A stretch of DNA of 34,584 nucleotides from contig JAMCQN010000083.1 in NCBI GenBank assembly GCA_023382055.1, positions 1-34,584 on the forward strand, in the 5' to 3' direction. The position numbers and the translations under genes were made by a program. Within the stretch, counting starts at the first letter, position 1. Every line of letters begins with the position of its first letter. The stretch is from Chloroflexota bacterium. Its GTDB lineage: Bacteria > Chloroflexota > Anaerolineae > J036 > Brachytrichaceae. The notes under the pieces are model-generated. The model did no database searches, was not told the DNA's origin, and worked only from the letters and a program-made list of their open reading frames with translations. Shown here one piece after another: positions 8,099 to 15,858 of this stretch.

Positions 8099-11000
8099 TC
8101 ATTCTACTGCCAGCGCCGTGAGTAGCTTCTCCACCTGATAACCAGACTGCCCTTCCGCCTTCCGCAGCGCATACAAGATGTGTTCGTCAGCCTGTAGAGA
8201 TAACAGCGTATCGGGGGTGACTTCGCCTCGGCCCAGGCGCGCCGGCAGCATCAGCCAGTCCAGCATCTGGTCGAAGCTCTCCTTGTTGAACCACAGGATA
8301 TCGCGGTAGCGGTTGATGCGCAGGAACTGCTGCGCGTCCGCATCCACCAGCAGCGCTTCCAGCAGGCCATTGGGGTTGCGGTGCTGTGCGTACCACTGTT
8401 GTTGCGTGGTCAACAGTTTGATCAGCGCCAGTTGCTGCGACGCGCCCGGCTCGTTCATACCTAACGCCTGCAGGGTCTGCACGATGGTTCTGCCCTGTTG
8501 CCATTCGTCGATCCAGGAGCGGCTGCGCTGTTCGTAGCCATCCGCACCGCTGACTTTGCCCAGCGCGTGAACGAATGTCCAGATCAAGGCGGTGGCGCGC
8601 GATGGCGCATCAGCCGGCAGGCGTATCAGCACATCGGCGGGTTGCTCCGCTGGAATTGCCTGCACAGCGGGAACGGCGGGTGCGCCGGTTTCCTCACCTC
8701 CCGCGGGTGTCGTCACGTTATCCGGCGCGGTCGGCAATGGCAATATTGCGGGCTGTGCGGACGGGAACTGCAGCAGTCGGCTGAGTTCAGCGCGCAGGTC
8801 GCGCGTGATGGCGGCGACATCGGCGTCGCCGTGGGCATAATCACGGGCGGCCCCGTACAGCGCCGCCAGCTTCTGCTCGCTCTGGTTGAGCATGTCGTCA
8901 AGAACGGCAGGGCTATCTGGCGCGGCGATCAGCCAGCGCAGGAAGCCGACGTTGAGCAATTCCTGGAAGGGCTGCTGTATCGGCTGGAGCAAAAGCTGGT
9001 CCAGCGCCTCATGTATGCTGGGGACGCCGCGTCCATTCAGCGCCGCCGCCAGCCGCGCATACAGCGCGGCACTGTCCTGCACCTCGCGGAAGTCGGTGAA
9101 TACATAGCTCTGGTATGCGTTAAGCTCCACGTAGATGCCCTGCGCGTGCAACTCGGCGTTGTTACGCAGATATTCCAGACCCGTCGCGTGGTCGCGGAAG
9201 ATGGTGAATACGTCGCCGCCGTTGCGCAGGCCGAGGCCGTCGGCGACGGCCGTTTGCGCCAGCGTCTGCCCGCCGTCGGTGGTTTTCACCGTCGCCGCCG
9301 CGGACATACGAATCCAGCCGCGCGTATCGGCGAACTTGTTGTGATAGATGACCAGCGCGCGCTCGTCCCCGCAGCGGTTGGAATAAGCGTAGACTTCCTC
9401 GTTGACGCTGCCGTCCGGGGTAAAGAAGTCATACAACTGGAAATGCTCGACATCGGCGAACAGATAACGCTTGTGCAGCAGCGGGGCAATCTCGCGCTCG
9501 TGCCGTTCGATCAGGTATTGGTCGGGCTGTTCGTCCCAGCGCGCGCGGCGGAACTCCATGCCGTATTTCTCCGCGAATCCCTCGACCTGGCCGTGGCCGA
9601 ACATCGGCAGGCCGGGCAAGGTAGACAGCAGCGTGCAGATGCCGAAGTATTTATCGCCCTTGCCGAACTGGTCGACCGCGGTGCGCTCGTCGGGGTTGTT
9701 CATGAAGCCGACGTAGCGCTTGAGAATCTGCGGGTCGAACTCCAGGGTGTTCTTGATCAGCGAGCGGTACTTGGCGTTCTCCTCGTCGCGCAGCATGTTC
9801 ATGAAGGCGCTGTTGTAGACGCGGTGCATCCCCAGCGTGCGCACGAAGTAACCTTCCATCAGCCAGAAAGCCTCGGCCAGCAGCAGCGTATCGGGCGCTT
9901 CGACGGCGGCGCGGTCCACCACCTCGCGCCAGAATTCCTGCGGCATGGCGGCGTTGAACGCCTCGCGCGACATGCTGTGCTCCGCGCGCGACGGGATGGC
10001 GCCGCCGCTGCCCGGTTCGGGGAACCACAGGCGCTCGACGTGGCGCCTGGCCAGCGTCATCGCCGCGTCAAAGCGGATGATGGGGAACTGGCGCGCCACG
10101 TGCAGGATGGTCTGGATGACGGCTTCGCGCACCTGGGGCAGCAGGTAATTCAACTGCGCAGTGTCGTTCCACGGCATGCTGGTGCCGTCGTTGCCGTGAT
10201 AGATGAAGCGCGCCTCGCCCGAGGCGCGATCGACGCGCCTGAACACGACGGCGGCGTCGGTGCGGTCGTAATAATGATCCTCGATGTGAATACTCACGCG
10301 GCCGTCGCTGGACAGGTCCGGGCCGTTGAAGCTGTATGACGGGTACGGGCTGTGATCGACCTGCAGGAACCAGTCTGGATGCTCCATCACCCACGGCGAA
10401 TCGATGCCCATGTGGTTTGGCACCATGTCGCTGGCCATGCGAATGCCGCGCCGCATGGCGCGCTCGCGCAGGTTGCGGCTGGCCTCTTCGCCGCCCAGAT
10501 CGGCGCCGATGCGGTAGTCATACAGCGAATACGCAGACGGCAGGGCGTCCGGATTGCCGGTGAGTTGCTTGATGCGCTGCGAGGCCGGGCTGCGCTGCCA
10601 CAGGCCGATCAGCCACAGGCCGGTGAAACCGCGCCGCGCGAGCTCATCCAGTTCTTCGTCGGGGATCTGATCCAGGCGCGTGATCTCGCGCTGGTATTTC
10701 TTCGCAAGCTGGTCCAGCCACACGTAGGTGTTCTTGGCGATCAGCACCAGGCGCGGCATCCAGTCGCGGTCGGCGCTGTAGCGCTCGTATTCCCAGCCAC
10801 CCAGCGCCATCCCCATGGCGGCCAGTTCGTCGGGCGAATACGTCGGCACGCGCGATGGGCCGGGGCCCATGAAACCGGTCTTGGATTCCTCCTTGATGAA
10901 GTCCATGCTGGTGAGCACGCGATACAGCAACTGGCCGAGCTGCCCCAGCACCGGCAGCCAGCGCGTCGAGATATATTGCAACTGGTCGAACAGCGAATGG

Positions 11001-11635
11001 GGATGCGCCAGCGCAGGGGCGCGCAGCAGGTCGATCAGGTTCTGGTTGTCAGGGCCGAAGCGCGGTTGCGTGTCGAAGAAGGCGCGCAACTCATTCATCA
11101 CGCCTGCGTAGGCCGTGTCCTGCTCCAGGCGCGTGTCGTCAAAGAGTTCCAGATAGGGGGCGAAAGCCGGGTTGAGGTTCGACAGCCACAACATCAGCAT
11201 CTCTTCCAGCGCCACCTGGCGGTTGGGGATGCCTTCGGTTTGTCCACGCAGATAAGCGTCCACATCCATGCCCTGGCGGTACACGGCGATGGTAGGGAAT
11301 TCGTCGGCAAAGATACGCAGCGCCTGATCTACGGCGGTCTGCCCCAGCCGGCCGTCCAGCCAGGTCAGCGCCTGCGCGACGACCTGCGGGTTGCGCTGCC
11401 TGCGATAGAGCGCGACAACCTGGTGCAGGATCTCGTCGATCAACCCCATGGCGTTGATATGCGCCGCCTTGACCGCTTTCTCCGGGAAGCTGAGCAGATC
11501 GCGTTTCTGGTTGAGCTTTTGCGCGAACACGCGCGCGGCGTGGAAATTGGCGAAGATGACGTTGCCGGTCAGCCCGAACAACGCGTCGTCGAATTGATAA
11601 CGGTCGCGCACGCTGCGAGCAATGTGGAACTCCAT
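8099..11635 (-). CDS. Very large GH13 (alpha-amylase family) protein
   Basis: About 1,178 residues with a GH13 catalytic barrel in the middle. Conserved regions read: I DMVPNHMG (~402-410), II IIRFDAAMTL with the nucleophile Asp (~517-526), III LLLAEAFW with the acid/base Glu (~583-590), IV FMNNPDERTA with the third Asp (~641-650). All three catalytic acids are present, so it should be active on alpha-glucans; hydrolysis versus transfer cannot be decided. About 330 residues precede the barrel and about 450 follow it, including a Pro/Ala-rich linker near position 8700. Neither flank is recognised. No signal peptide, so probably cytoplasmic. Start chosen at ATG 11635 (MEFHIARSVRDRYQFDD): the open frame runs on to 12016 but that part is antisense to the NIF3 gene. 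TATCAT lies 6 nt upstream. The glycogen-synthase-like gene at 16606 hints at a shared role in alpha-glucan storage. Confidence 0.85.
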   Translation of the reverse strand: MEFHIARSVRDRYQFDDALFGLTGNVIFANFHAARVFAQKLNQKRDLLSFPEKAVKAAHINAMGLIDEILHQVVALYRRQRNPQVVAQALTWLDGRLGQTAVDQALRIFADEFPTIAVYRQGMDVDAYLRGQTEGIPNRQVALEEMLMLWLSNLNPAFAPYLELFDDTRLEQDTAYAGVMNELRAFFDTQPRFGPDNQNLIDLLRAPALAHPHSLFDQLQYISTRWLPVLGQLGQLLYRVLTSMDFIKEESKTGFMGPGPSRVPTYSPDELAAMGMALGGWEYERYSADRDWMPRLVLIAKNTYVWLDQLAKKYQREITRLDQIPDEELDELARRGFTGLWLIGLWQRSPASQRIKQLTGNPDALPSAYSLYDYRIGADLGGEEASRNLRERAMRRGIRMASDMVPNHMGIDSPWVMEHPDWFLQVDHSPYPSYSFNGPDLSSDGRVSIHIEDHYYDRTDAAVVFRRVDRASGEARFIYHGNDGTSMPWNDTAQLNYLLPQVREAVIQTILHVARQFPIIRFDAAMTLARRHVERLWFPEPGSGGAIPSRAEHSMSREAFNAAMPQEFWREVVDRAAVEAPDTLLLAEAFWLMEGYFVRTLGMHRVYNSAFMNMLRDEENAKYRSLIKNTLEFDPQILKRYVGFMNNPDERTAVDQFGKGDKYFGICTLLSTLPGLPMFGHGQVEGFAEKYGMEFRRARWDEQPDQYLIERHEREIAPLLHKRYLFADVEHFQLYDFFTPDGSVNEEVYAYSNRCGDERALVIYHNKFADTRGWIRMSAAATVKTTDGGQTLAQTAVADGLGLRNGGDVFTIFRDHATGLEYLRNNAELHAQGIYVELNAYQSYVFTDFREVQDSAALYARLAAALNGRGVPSIHEALDQLLLQPIQQPFQELLNVGFLRWLIAAPDSPAVLDDMLNQSEQKLAALYGAARDYAHGDADVAAITRDLRAELSRLLQFPSAQPAILPLPTAPDNVTTPAGGEETGAPAVPAVQAIPAEQPADVLIRLPADAPSRATALIWTFVHALGKVSGADGYEQRSRSWIDEWQQGRTIVQTLQALGMNEPGASQQLALIKLLTTQQQWYAQHRNPNGLLEALLVDADAQQFLRINRYRDILWFNKESFDQMLDWLMLPARLGRGEVTPDTLLSLQADEHILYALRKAEGQSGYQVEKLLTALAVE

Positions 11636-11641
11636 GGCGTA

Positions 11642-11647
11642 ATGATA
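11642..11647 (-). promoter_or_regulatory. -10 box TATCAT in front of the GH13 ATG (leaderless)
   Basis: On the minus strand TATCAT (11647-11642) ends 6 nt before ATG 11635, the same geometry as the UbiA gene. No Shine-Dalgarno and no convincing -35; the palindromic word at 11665-11679 occupies the -35 position. Confidence 0.45.
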
Positions 11648-11664
11648 ACGCCGGTTGGCGGTAA

Positions 11665-11679
11665 AGATTCCCGGAATCT
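11665..11679. repeat. Single palindrome arm AGATTCCCGGAATCT
   Basis: This 15-mer is identical to the left arm of the palindrome at 12547-12579. It is itself a short inverted repeat (AGATTC-CCG-GAATCT). The two copies flank the NIF3-family gene. Confidence 0.8.
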
Positions 11680-11738
11680 GTTGGCGCGGTGATAATAGAC
11701 ATTTGAAAGTGTGCATCTTTATGATAGGGAAGGCAATC

Positions 11739-12536
11739 ATGACAAACGCCCGCCAGATCGCTGATATATTCGAAACCATCGCCCCGATCCCATCCGGCAT
11801 CGCAGGTGACGAGTTGGGTTTTATCCACGGCAACCCTGAACAGGAAGTGCGCGGGATCGGCTGCATGTGGATCGCCACGACGCAGAGCATCACGGCGGCG
11901 GCGCAGGCCGGCTTGAACACGATCATCTGCCACGAGGGGTTGTGGATGCCACCGCAGCAAAGTCCCTGGTACGACGGCCCGGCCGCGGGCGAGATCCACT
12001 CCAACCGCGTGCGCAAGGAATTGCTCGAACGCTATGGCATGGTGGTATACCGCAGCCACTCCAACTGGGATGCCCTGCGCGGCGATGGCGTGCCCGATCA
12101 GGCTGTGGCGGCGCTGGGCATCGATGGCCTGCGCGAAACAGCCCGCCAGAAGTTCTTCTCGGTGCAGGAACTGCCTGATCCGCGCAGCGTCGAGTGGCTG
12201 GTTGAACGCATGCGCGCGGGTCTCGGCTTTAGCGACTGCCGCGTGTTCGGCGAGCGCGCCCGCAAGGTGCGCCGCTTCGCCTTCCTGATCGGCGGTTTCG
12301 GCGAGAACCAGTTTCATATGCCGCAGGCCGCGCGCGACCTGGGCGCGGAGGCGATCCTGATCGGCGAGATGAGCGAGTTTATCGTCATCGCCTGCCTGGA
12401 GATGGGGCTGCCGGTCGTCGAGTCGCTGCACAGCATGAGCGAGACGCCGGCGATCCGCCGGCAGGCGCAATTGCTGGCCGCGCGCCTGCCGGATTTGCCG
12501 GTGCGCTTCATCCCCAGCGGCGCGGCGGCGATGTGA
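11739..12536 (+). CDS. NIF3/DUF34-family metal-binding protein
   Basis: A 265-residue member of the Nif3-like dinuclear-metal family (DUF34); members form hexameric toroids with two metals, and no reaction is firmly assigned, though some are proposed to act as GTP cyclohydrolase-like enzymes or metal chaperones. Likely metal ligands: His in ICHEGLW (~67), His and Asp in YRSHSNWD (~108-113), and His/Glu in SLHSMSE near the C-terminus (~235). Lengths of simple family members are about 250-270, which matches. Start chosen at ATG 11739 because AGGGAAGG lies about 5 nt upstream. A plausible promoter is TAGACA (11695-11700) with TATGAT (11720-11725), 19 bp apart. It diverges from the GH13 gene. A palindrome immediately follows the stop. 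Confidence 0.8.
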   Translation: MTNARQIADIFETIAPIPSGIAGDELGFIHGNPEQEVRGIGCMWIATTQSITAAAQAGLNTIICHEGLWMPPQQSPWYDGPAAGEIHSNRVRKELLERYGMVVYRSHSNWDALRGDGVPDQAVAALGIDGLRETARQKFFSVQELPDPRSVEWLVERMRAGLGFSDCRVFGERARKVRRFAFLIGGFGENQFHMPQAARDLGAEAILIGEMSEFIVIACLEMGLPVVESLHSMSETPAIRRQAQLLAARLPDLPVRFIPSGAAAM

Positions 12537-12546
12537 GATCAATCCA

Positions 12547-12579
12547 AGATTCCCGGAATCTGCGAGATTCCGGGAATCT
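12547..12579. repeat. Perfect 15-bp palindrome with GCG loop
   Basis: Arms AGATTCCCGGAATCT and AGATTCCGGGAATCT with a GCG loop, 10 bp after the NIF3 stop. No T tract follows, so Rho-independent termination is only possible. Same architecture as 19918-19950. A further half-word CGGAATCT follows at 12580. Confidence 0.9.
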
Positions 12580-12606
12580 CGGAATCTGTACAATAGAAGC
12601 AAGCTC

Positions 12607-13027
12607 ATGACAGTAAATATAGCGCGCCGATTATTCAGCACGTCCGATTATGCACGGATGTGCGAGTCCGGTATCCTGGCGGAAGACGATCGCGTTGAAC
12701 TGATCGGCGGCGAGGTGCGCGCTATGACACCCATCGTCCCGCTGCACGCGGCAGTGGTCAAGCGACTCAACATCCTATTCATTCAACGGCTGGCAGAGAC
12801 TGCCATCGTCAGTGTTCAGGATCCAATCCGACTGAACGATTACTCCGAGCCGCAACCAGATCTGGCCGTGCTGCGCCGGCGCAATGATTTCTACGCAACA
12901 GAACACCCTGCCGCGCAACGGTCGCTACCTGAACCTGCGGCGATTGGAGCACGGCGATACGATTGCTTCGCCTACGCTGTCCGCTATCGAGCTATCTGTC
13001 GATGATGTCATAGGCCGTGCCGATTGA
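12607..13027 (+). pseudogene. Uma2-family (DUF820) nuclease-like gene with internal deletion
   Basis: Residues 1-98 match the N-terminal half of Uma2/DUF820 proteins: LAEDDRVELIGGEV, then SEPQPDLAVL with the first PD-(D/E)XK-type acid. The usual middle (the second acid, E-V-S-D-x-S, and the D-R-x-x-K segment) is missing. Near 12920 the sequence jumps into the typical C-terminal tail, but in another frame: NGRYLNLRRLEHGDTI and LSVDDVIGRAD, stopping at 13027. In the original frame translation runs to 13005 with unrelated residues. A normal family member has about 190 residues. The missing middle contains the catalytic lysine, so the product should be inactive. TACAAT at 12589-12594 may be its -10. 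The tail overlaps the acetyltransferase remnant. Confidence 0.78.
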
Positions 13028-13143
13028 TATCAGGCTGGCCCATTTTCCTGCCGACTATCCAGCACTCGCCGCAGTGCTGACGACGGAACGTATGTCTGGG
13101 CTCCACGCGGCAGGGCGCGACGATCCGGTTTGCGATTCGGTAA
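13017..13143 (+). pseudogene. GNAT acetyltransferase remnant A (both ends, no middle)
   Basis: GTG 13017 overlaps the Uma2 stop and starts PIDIRLAHFPADYPALAAVL, which looks like the N-terminus of a GNAT acetyltransferase. About 65 bp later another frame reads RQGATIRFAIR and stops at TAA 13141-13143, which looks like the C-terminus of the same family. Over 200 residues are absent between. The C-terminal stretch (13107-13133) matches remnant B (14773-14799) in 26 of 27 bases. Called from sequence style, without a database search. Confidence 0.5.
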
Positions 13144-13221
13144 AAAAAGCTACAATACCTTTGACAAACTTGTAGGAGTCTCAACCCTGTAGTTGATACA
13201 CAAGTGCCGGAGGGAGCCAAC

Positions 13222-13719
13222 ATGAGAATCTGGCAATATCTGTTTAAGGCAGCGATTGTTGCTATCTTGGGATGTCTCGTGCTGTTGTCCTTTTATGCCG
13301 TAAATCAGAGTCTAAAGCGAATAGATCCGATCGCTTCTACTATCCAGACTCCGACCTCGAGTGTTGTCGCGACAAAGACTTCCGTAGCATTTCCAGAATT
13401 TCCAACACCTTTACCTCCAGACTTTATTCCACCTCCGCCGATCATTTCGACAGCGACAGTTTATAGCATAACCAGTGTTATCGATATGTCCCCGACGTTA
13501 TCATCTGACCAAAAGGGAGAAACTATTATTCGCCGCGCGGATGGCACTTACGTGAAGATTCTTACATCTCCCGGTATGTTAGCGACTGAGCTACCACTTC
13601 ATCCGGGGGATGTAGTGGTGGACATTTCCTCTCCATTGACTATAGTCGGTAAATATCCGCCTTTGTTATCACCATTGAATTCACCATTATTAACTCCCAC
13701 AGGGGCGGTGGAGCCCTAA
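13222..13719 (+). CDS. Small membrane-anchored protein with Pro/Thr/Ser-rich linker
   Basis: Not recognised. The 165-residue protein has one N-terminal hydrophobic segment (about residues 8-28, after MRIWQYLFKA). A Pro/Ser/Thr-rich linker follows (~40-85, including TPLPPDFIPPPP), then a compact C-terminal part of about 70 residues with GETIIRRADGTYVKIL and a second Pro/Leu-rich end. This is the layout of an anchored or exported protein with an external domain. Start chosen at ATG 13222 with GGAGGGAG 6 nt upstream. Base composition is visibly more AT-rich than the neighbouring genes, and it shares this with the next gene, 20 bp downstream, so the two probably form an acquired operon. The upstream region has TTGACA (13161) but no matching -10; TACAAT (13151-13156) is a possible -10. 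Confidence 0.65.
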   Translation: MRIWQYLFKAAIVAILGCLVLLSFYAVNQSLKRIDPIASTIQTPTSSVVATKTSVAFPEFPTPLPPDFIPPPPIISTATVYSITSVIDMSPTLSSDQKGETIIRRADGTYVKILTSPGMLATELPLHPGDVVVDISSPLTIVGKYPPLLSPLNSPLLTPTGAVEP

Positions 13720-13739
13720 GCAGTCTGCAAGGAGGGAAC

Positions 13740-14609
13740 ATGGCTATTTCAGTGAAAGGGGTGTTGAGTGTGGTCGCTGGTTTTTTCATTTTGCTTGCTT
13801 CTAGCACCAGTGCGCTGGCAGCAGGCAATGATTTTGTCTTGGGGGATCTTCGTTATGATTTAGAGGGTGTTCAATATGCGGGTGCATACCAGGATCTGAT
13901 ATATGCAGATAGAGATATACGGCCTACCGGACAGAATGATTTCACCTCGGCCTGGATAGGGATCGATCTTGCTAATCAACCTGGGACCTATGGGCGACAG
14001 TTTACGCAGGTCGGCCTGATTTTACGCCCCGATGGTTTGCATTGGTTTGTATATGCGGAATCGGGGGTGACTTGCTATCGAGGCGCTTCTAATTATGGCT
14101 CCTTAGGCTGCCAGGGAAATGCTGGGGATATCGTCTCGGTAGGCAACTGGTACACAGTCGAACTAAGACGTGTGTCCGGCGCTAACGGCCCCGAGTGGGT
14201 TGCCATGGTGTATGACACCTACTTAAATCCCTATGTTGTGGCGGCCATTCATTCAAGTAGCGGCGTCATATACCGCGCCCAAGCAACGGCTGAGCAAGGC
14301 TATAGTGGTAGCACTAATCCCCATACGGCAGCCTACTACCTTCACTATCATCCAAGCTATTTTGTCCAAGCTCCTTTTGTCTTTACTGACTGGCCGCGTA
14401 GCACAACGTTTGTCACTGGCATTGTTCCTCATCAGTATAGCGAGATACGACTCTGGGCATCAGATGGTACACAGATCTGTCCTACATACTATGGCGCGAC
14501 GATCTATTATCCAGAGGACTTGTGGGTCTGGTTTGCAGGTACTGGGGGGCAAACGTGTGAATCCGTGTTGTTCTGGCCAGGCACCTGGTTACCGGCTGTA
14601 CTAAGATGA
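13740..14609 (+). CDS. Secreted protein of unknown function
   Basis: Not recognised. A 289-residue protein with a clear signal peptide: basic start, hydrophobic core (~8-22), cleavage near ALAAG (~27). The mature part is rich in Tyr, Gly and aromatic residues and probably all-beta. It contains TSAWIGIDLANQPGTYGRQFTQVG and HWFVYAESG-type stretches (quoted in part) and four Cys that could form two disulfides (near 111, 123, 249 and 276). The early part reads like a carbohydrate- or ligand-binding jelly roll, but that is only an impression. Start ATG 13740 has AGGAGGG 5 nt upstream. It follows the small anchored protein by 20 bp, in an AT-richer island bounded by two acetyltransferase remnants. 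Confidence 0.7.
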   Translation: MAISVKGVLSVVAGFFILLASSTSALAAGNDFVLGDLRYDLEGVQYAGAYQDLIYADRDIRPTGQNDFTSAWIGIDLANQPGTYGRQFTQVGLILRPDGLHWFVYAESGVTCYRGASNYGSLGCQGNAGDIVSVGNWYTVELRRVSGANGPEWVAMVYDTYLNPYVVAAIHSSSGVIYRAQATAEQGYSGSTNPHTAAYYLHYHPSYFVQAPFVFTDWPRSTTFVTGIVPHQYSEIRLWASDGTQICPTYYGATIYYPEDLWVWFAGTGGQTCESVLFWPGTWLPAVLR

Positions 14610-14710
14610 ATTTGGTAGGATCGCGCCAGTGGTAGTGCTAAGTTCCCTGATCACGTAACAGGCAAAGCTGGGTTGGCATTTATCATAATCCTGGCTGTAG
14701 ATGCAGGCTT

Positions 14711-14857
14711 GTGCCTACCGGCTATCCTGCCATCGCCATAGTAATGGCGCTGAACGAACGGCTCGGCTTTATGCGGCAGAGCGCGACGATCCGGTTTGCA
14801 AAGCGCCTGCACCCCACATCGTATCAGGGTGGGCGCCTGTTATGGCGCTTTGAGTAG
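14711..14857 (+). pseudogene. GNAT acetyltransferase remnant B (C-terminus only)
   Basis: The frame from GTG 14711 reads VPTGYPAIAIVMALNERLGF then RQSATIRFAKRLHP and ends at TAG 14855-14857. N-E-R-L-G-F followed by a beta strand is the usual C-terminal end of GNAT acetyltransferases. No N-terminal part is visible upstream; 14610-14710 holds nothing I recognise. It shares 26 of 27 bases with remnant A over the R-Q-x-A-T-I-R-F-A stretch. Confidence 0.5.
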
Positions 14858-14860
14858 AAT
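14855..14860 (+). promoter_or_regulatory. -10 box TAGAAT in front of the first DUF488 gene (leaderless)
   Basis: TAGAAT ends 7 nt before ATG 14868, placing the transcription start at or next to the ATG. It overlaps the stop codon of the acetyltransferase remnant. No Shine-Dalgarno is present. Confidence 0.5.
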
Positions 14861-14867
14861 ACTCTAT

Positions 14868-15413
14868 ATGGTGCTATTCACAATCGGGCATAGTAACCAC
14901 AGCATTGAGAAGCTTATAGAGTTGCTCGAAAGCAATGGTGTGATGTTGCTTGCTGATGTGCGCACTACGCCAGCGAGCCGGTACAACCCACAGTTCAACC
15001 GCGAGAACCTTGAGCAGATTTTACCCGAACACGACATCCAATATGCCTTTACCGGCCAGTATCTGGGAGGGCGCCCGTCCGATCCGACCTGCTATAAAAA
15101 ACGCGCCTTACCCGCCGAGAACGCAGATTATCTGCACGAAGTGGACTACCCCGAGGTAATGAAGCGCGCGTGGTTCATCAAAGGCATTGAGCGTTTATTG
15201 GAACTTGCGGATGAGCAGACAACCGCAATCATGTGCAGCGAGGAGGATCCATCGCAGTGCCACCGCCATCACCTCATTGCGCGATACCTGCTCAAGGCGC
15301 ATCCTGAGGTAACGGTGCGCCATATCCGGGGGGACGGGACCGTATTCAGAGCCGAGTTTCTGCACGGCTCTGTGGATAGCAAACCAATGCCTGAACAACC
15401 TTCTTTGTTCTAG
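14868..15413 (+). CDS. DUF488 family protein, first copy
   Basis: A 181-residue DUF488 protein. The N-terminus FTIGHSNHSIEKLIELL, the LLADVRTTPASRYNPQFN segment and the C-terminal motif CSEEDPSQCHRHHL (C-x7-CHRH) are the family hallmarks. The paired Cys and His/Arg suggest a catalytic or metal site, but no reaction is established. Start is ATG 14868 (a GTG follows directly); TAGAAT 7 nt upstream and no RBS favour a leaderless transcript. First gene of a tight run: the second DUF488 starts 4 nt after its stop, and the putative dual-OB protein overlaps the second by 4 nt. The repeated pairing with nucleic-acid-binding OB folds makes a nucleic-acid or nucleotide substrate plausible (inference). 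Confidence 0.88.
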   Translation: MVLFTIGHSNHSIEKLIELLESNGVMLLADVRTTPASRYNPQFNRENLEQILPEHDIQYAFTGQYLGGRPSDPTCYKKRALPAENADYLHEVDYPEVMKRAWFIKGIERLLELADEQTTAIMCSEEDPSQCHRHHLIARYLLKAHPEVTVRHIRGDGTVFRAEFLHGSVDSKPMPEQPSLF

Positions 15414-15417
15414 CGTG

Positions 15418-15858
15418 ATGGAACTCTATACGATCGGCTTCACGCAGAAACGAGCCAGAGATTTCTTTGGCCTGTTGCGTGCAAACGGCATCAGGCGGCT
15501 GGTGGACATCCGTCTGAAACCGGGCGGCCAATTGTCCGGTTTCGCAAAGCAGGATGATCTGCCCTATTTCCTGGACCAGCTTGCCGATGGCTGCGCCTAT
15601 ACTCACCTGCCCATACTGGCGCCGACGAAGGAAATCCTGTCGGAGTATCGCGCCAGCCGGAACTGGCGGCGTTATGAAGAACGGTTCCTGCAACTGATGG
15701 GAGAGCGCAATATACCTGACATACTCGATCGCAGTATATTCGATCCGACAAGGTGTTGTCTTTTATGCAGTGAGGCAACCCCGGAGCACTGCCATCGCCG
15801 TCTTGTCGCAGAACTATTAACGGAACGGTGGCCCAATGTCAACCTCACTCATCTATGA
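15418..15858 (+). CDS. DUF488 family protein, second copy
   Basis: A 146-residue DUF488 protein, shorter and diverged from the first copy. It keeps LYTIGFTQKRARDFFGLL, RRLVDIRLKPGGQLSGF and the C-terminal CSEATPEHCHRRL (C-x7-CHRR), so the proposed active-site residues are conserved. ATG 15418 follows the first copy by 4 nt and is preferred over the GTG three bases earlier. The two copies have different lengths and low identity, so they look like partners, perhaps a heterodimer, rather than a fresh duplication. Its stop (TGA 15856-15858) overlaps the start of the next gene, implying translational coupling. Confidence 0.87.
   Translation: MELYTIGFTQKRARDFFGLLRANGIRRLVDIRLKPGGQLSGFAKQDDLPYFLDQLADGCAYTHLPILAPTKEILSEYRASRNWRRYEERFLQLMGERNIPDILDRSIFDPTRCCLLCSEATPEHCHRRLVAELLTERWPNVNLTHL

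Noticed and set aside
8498..11692. Long open frames on the + strand opposite the GH13 gene (8498-10339 and 10352-11692)
   Set aside because: They are antisense to a clear GH13 gene with all its motifs, have Arg/Ala/Gln/Val-biased composition typical of shadow frames in GC-rich DNA, and show no motif.
11655..11738. Longer start for the NIF3-family gene
   Set aside because: The extra 28 residues do not resemble the family, and a good AGGGAAGG ribosome site points to ATG 11739.
13161..13189. Sigma-70 promoter from TTGACA at 13161
   Set aside because: No acceptable -10 lies 15-19 bp downstream.
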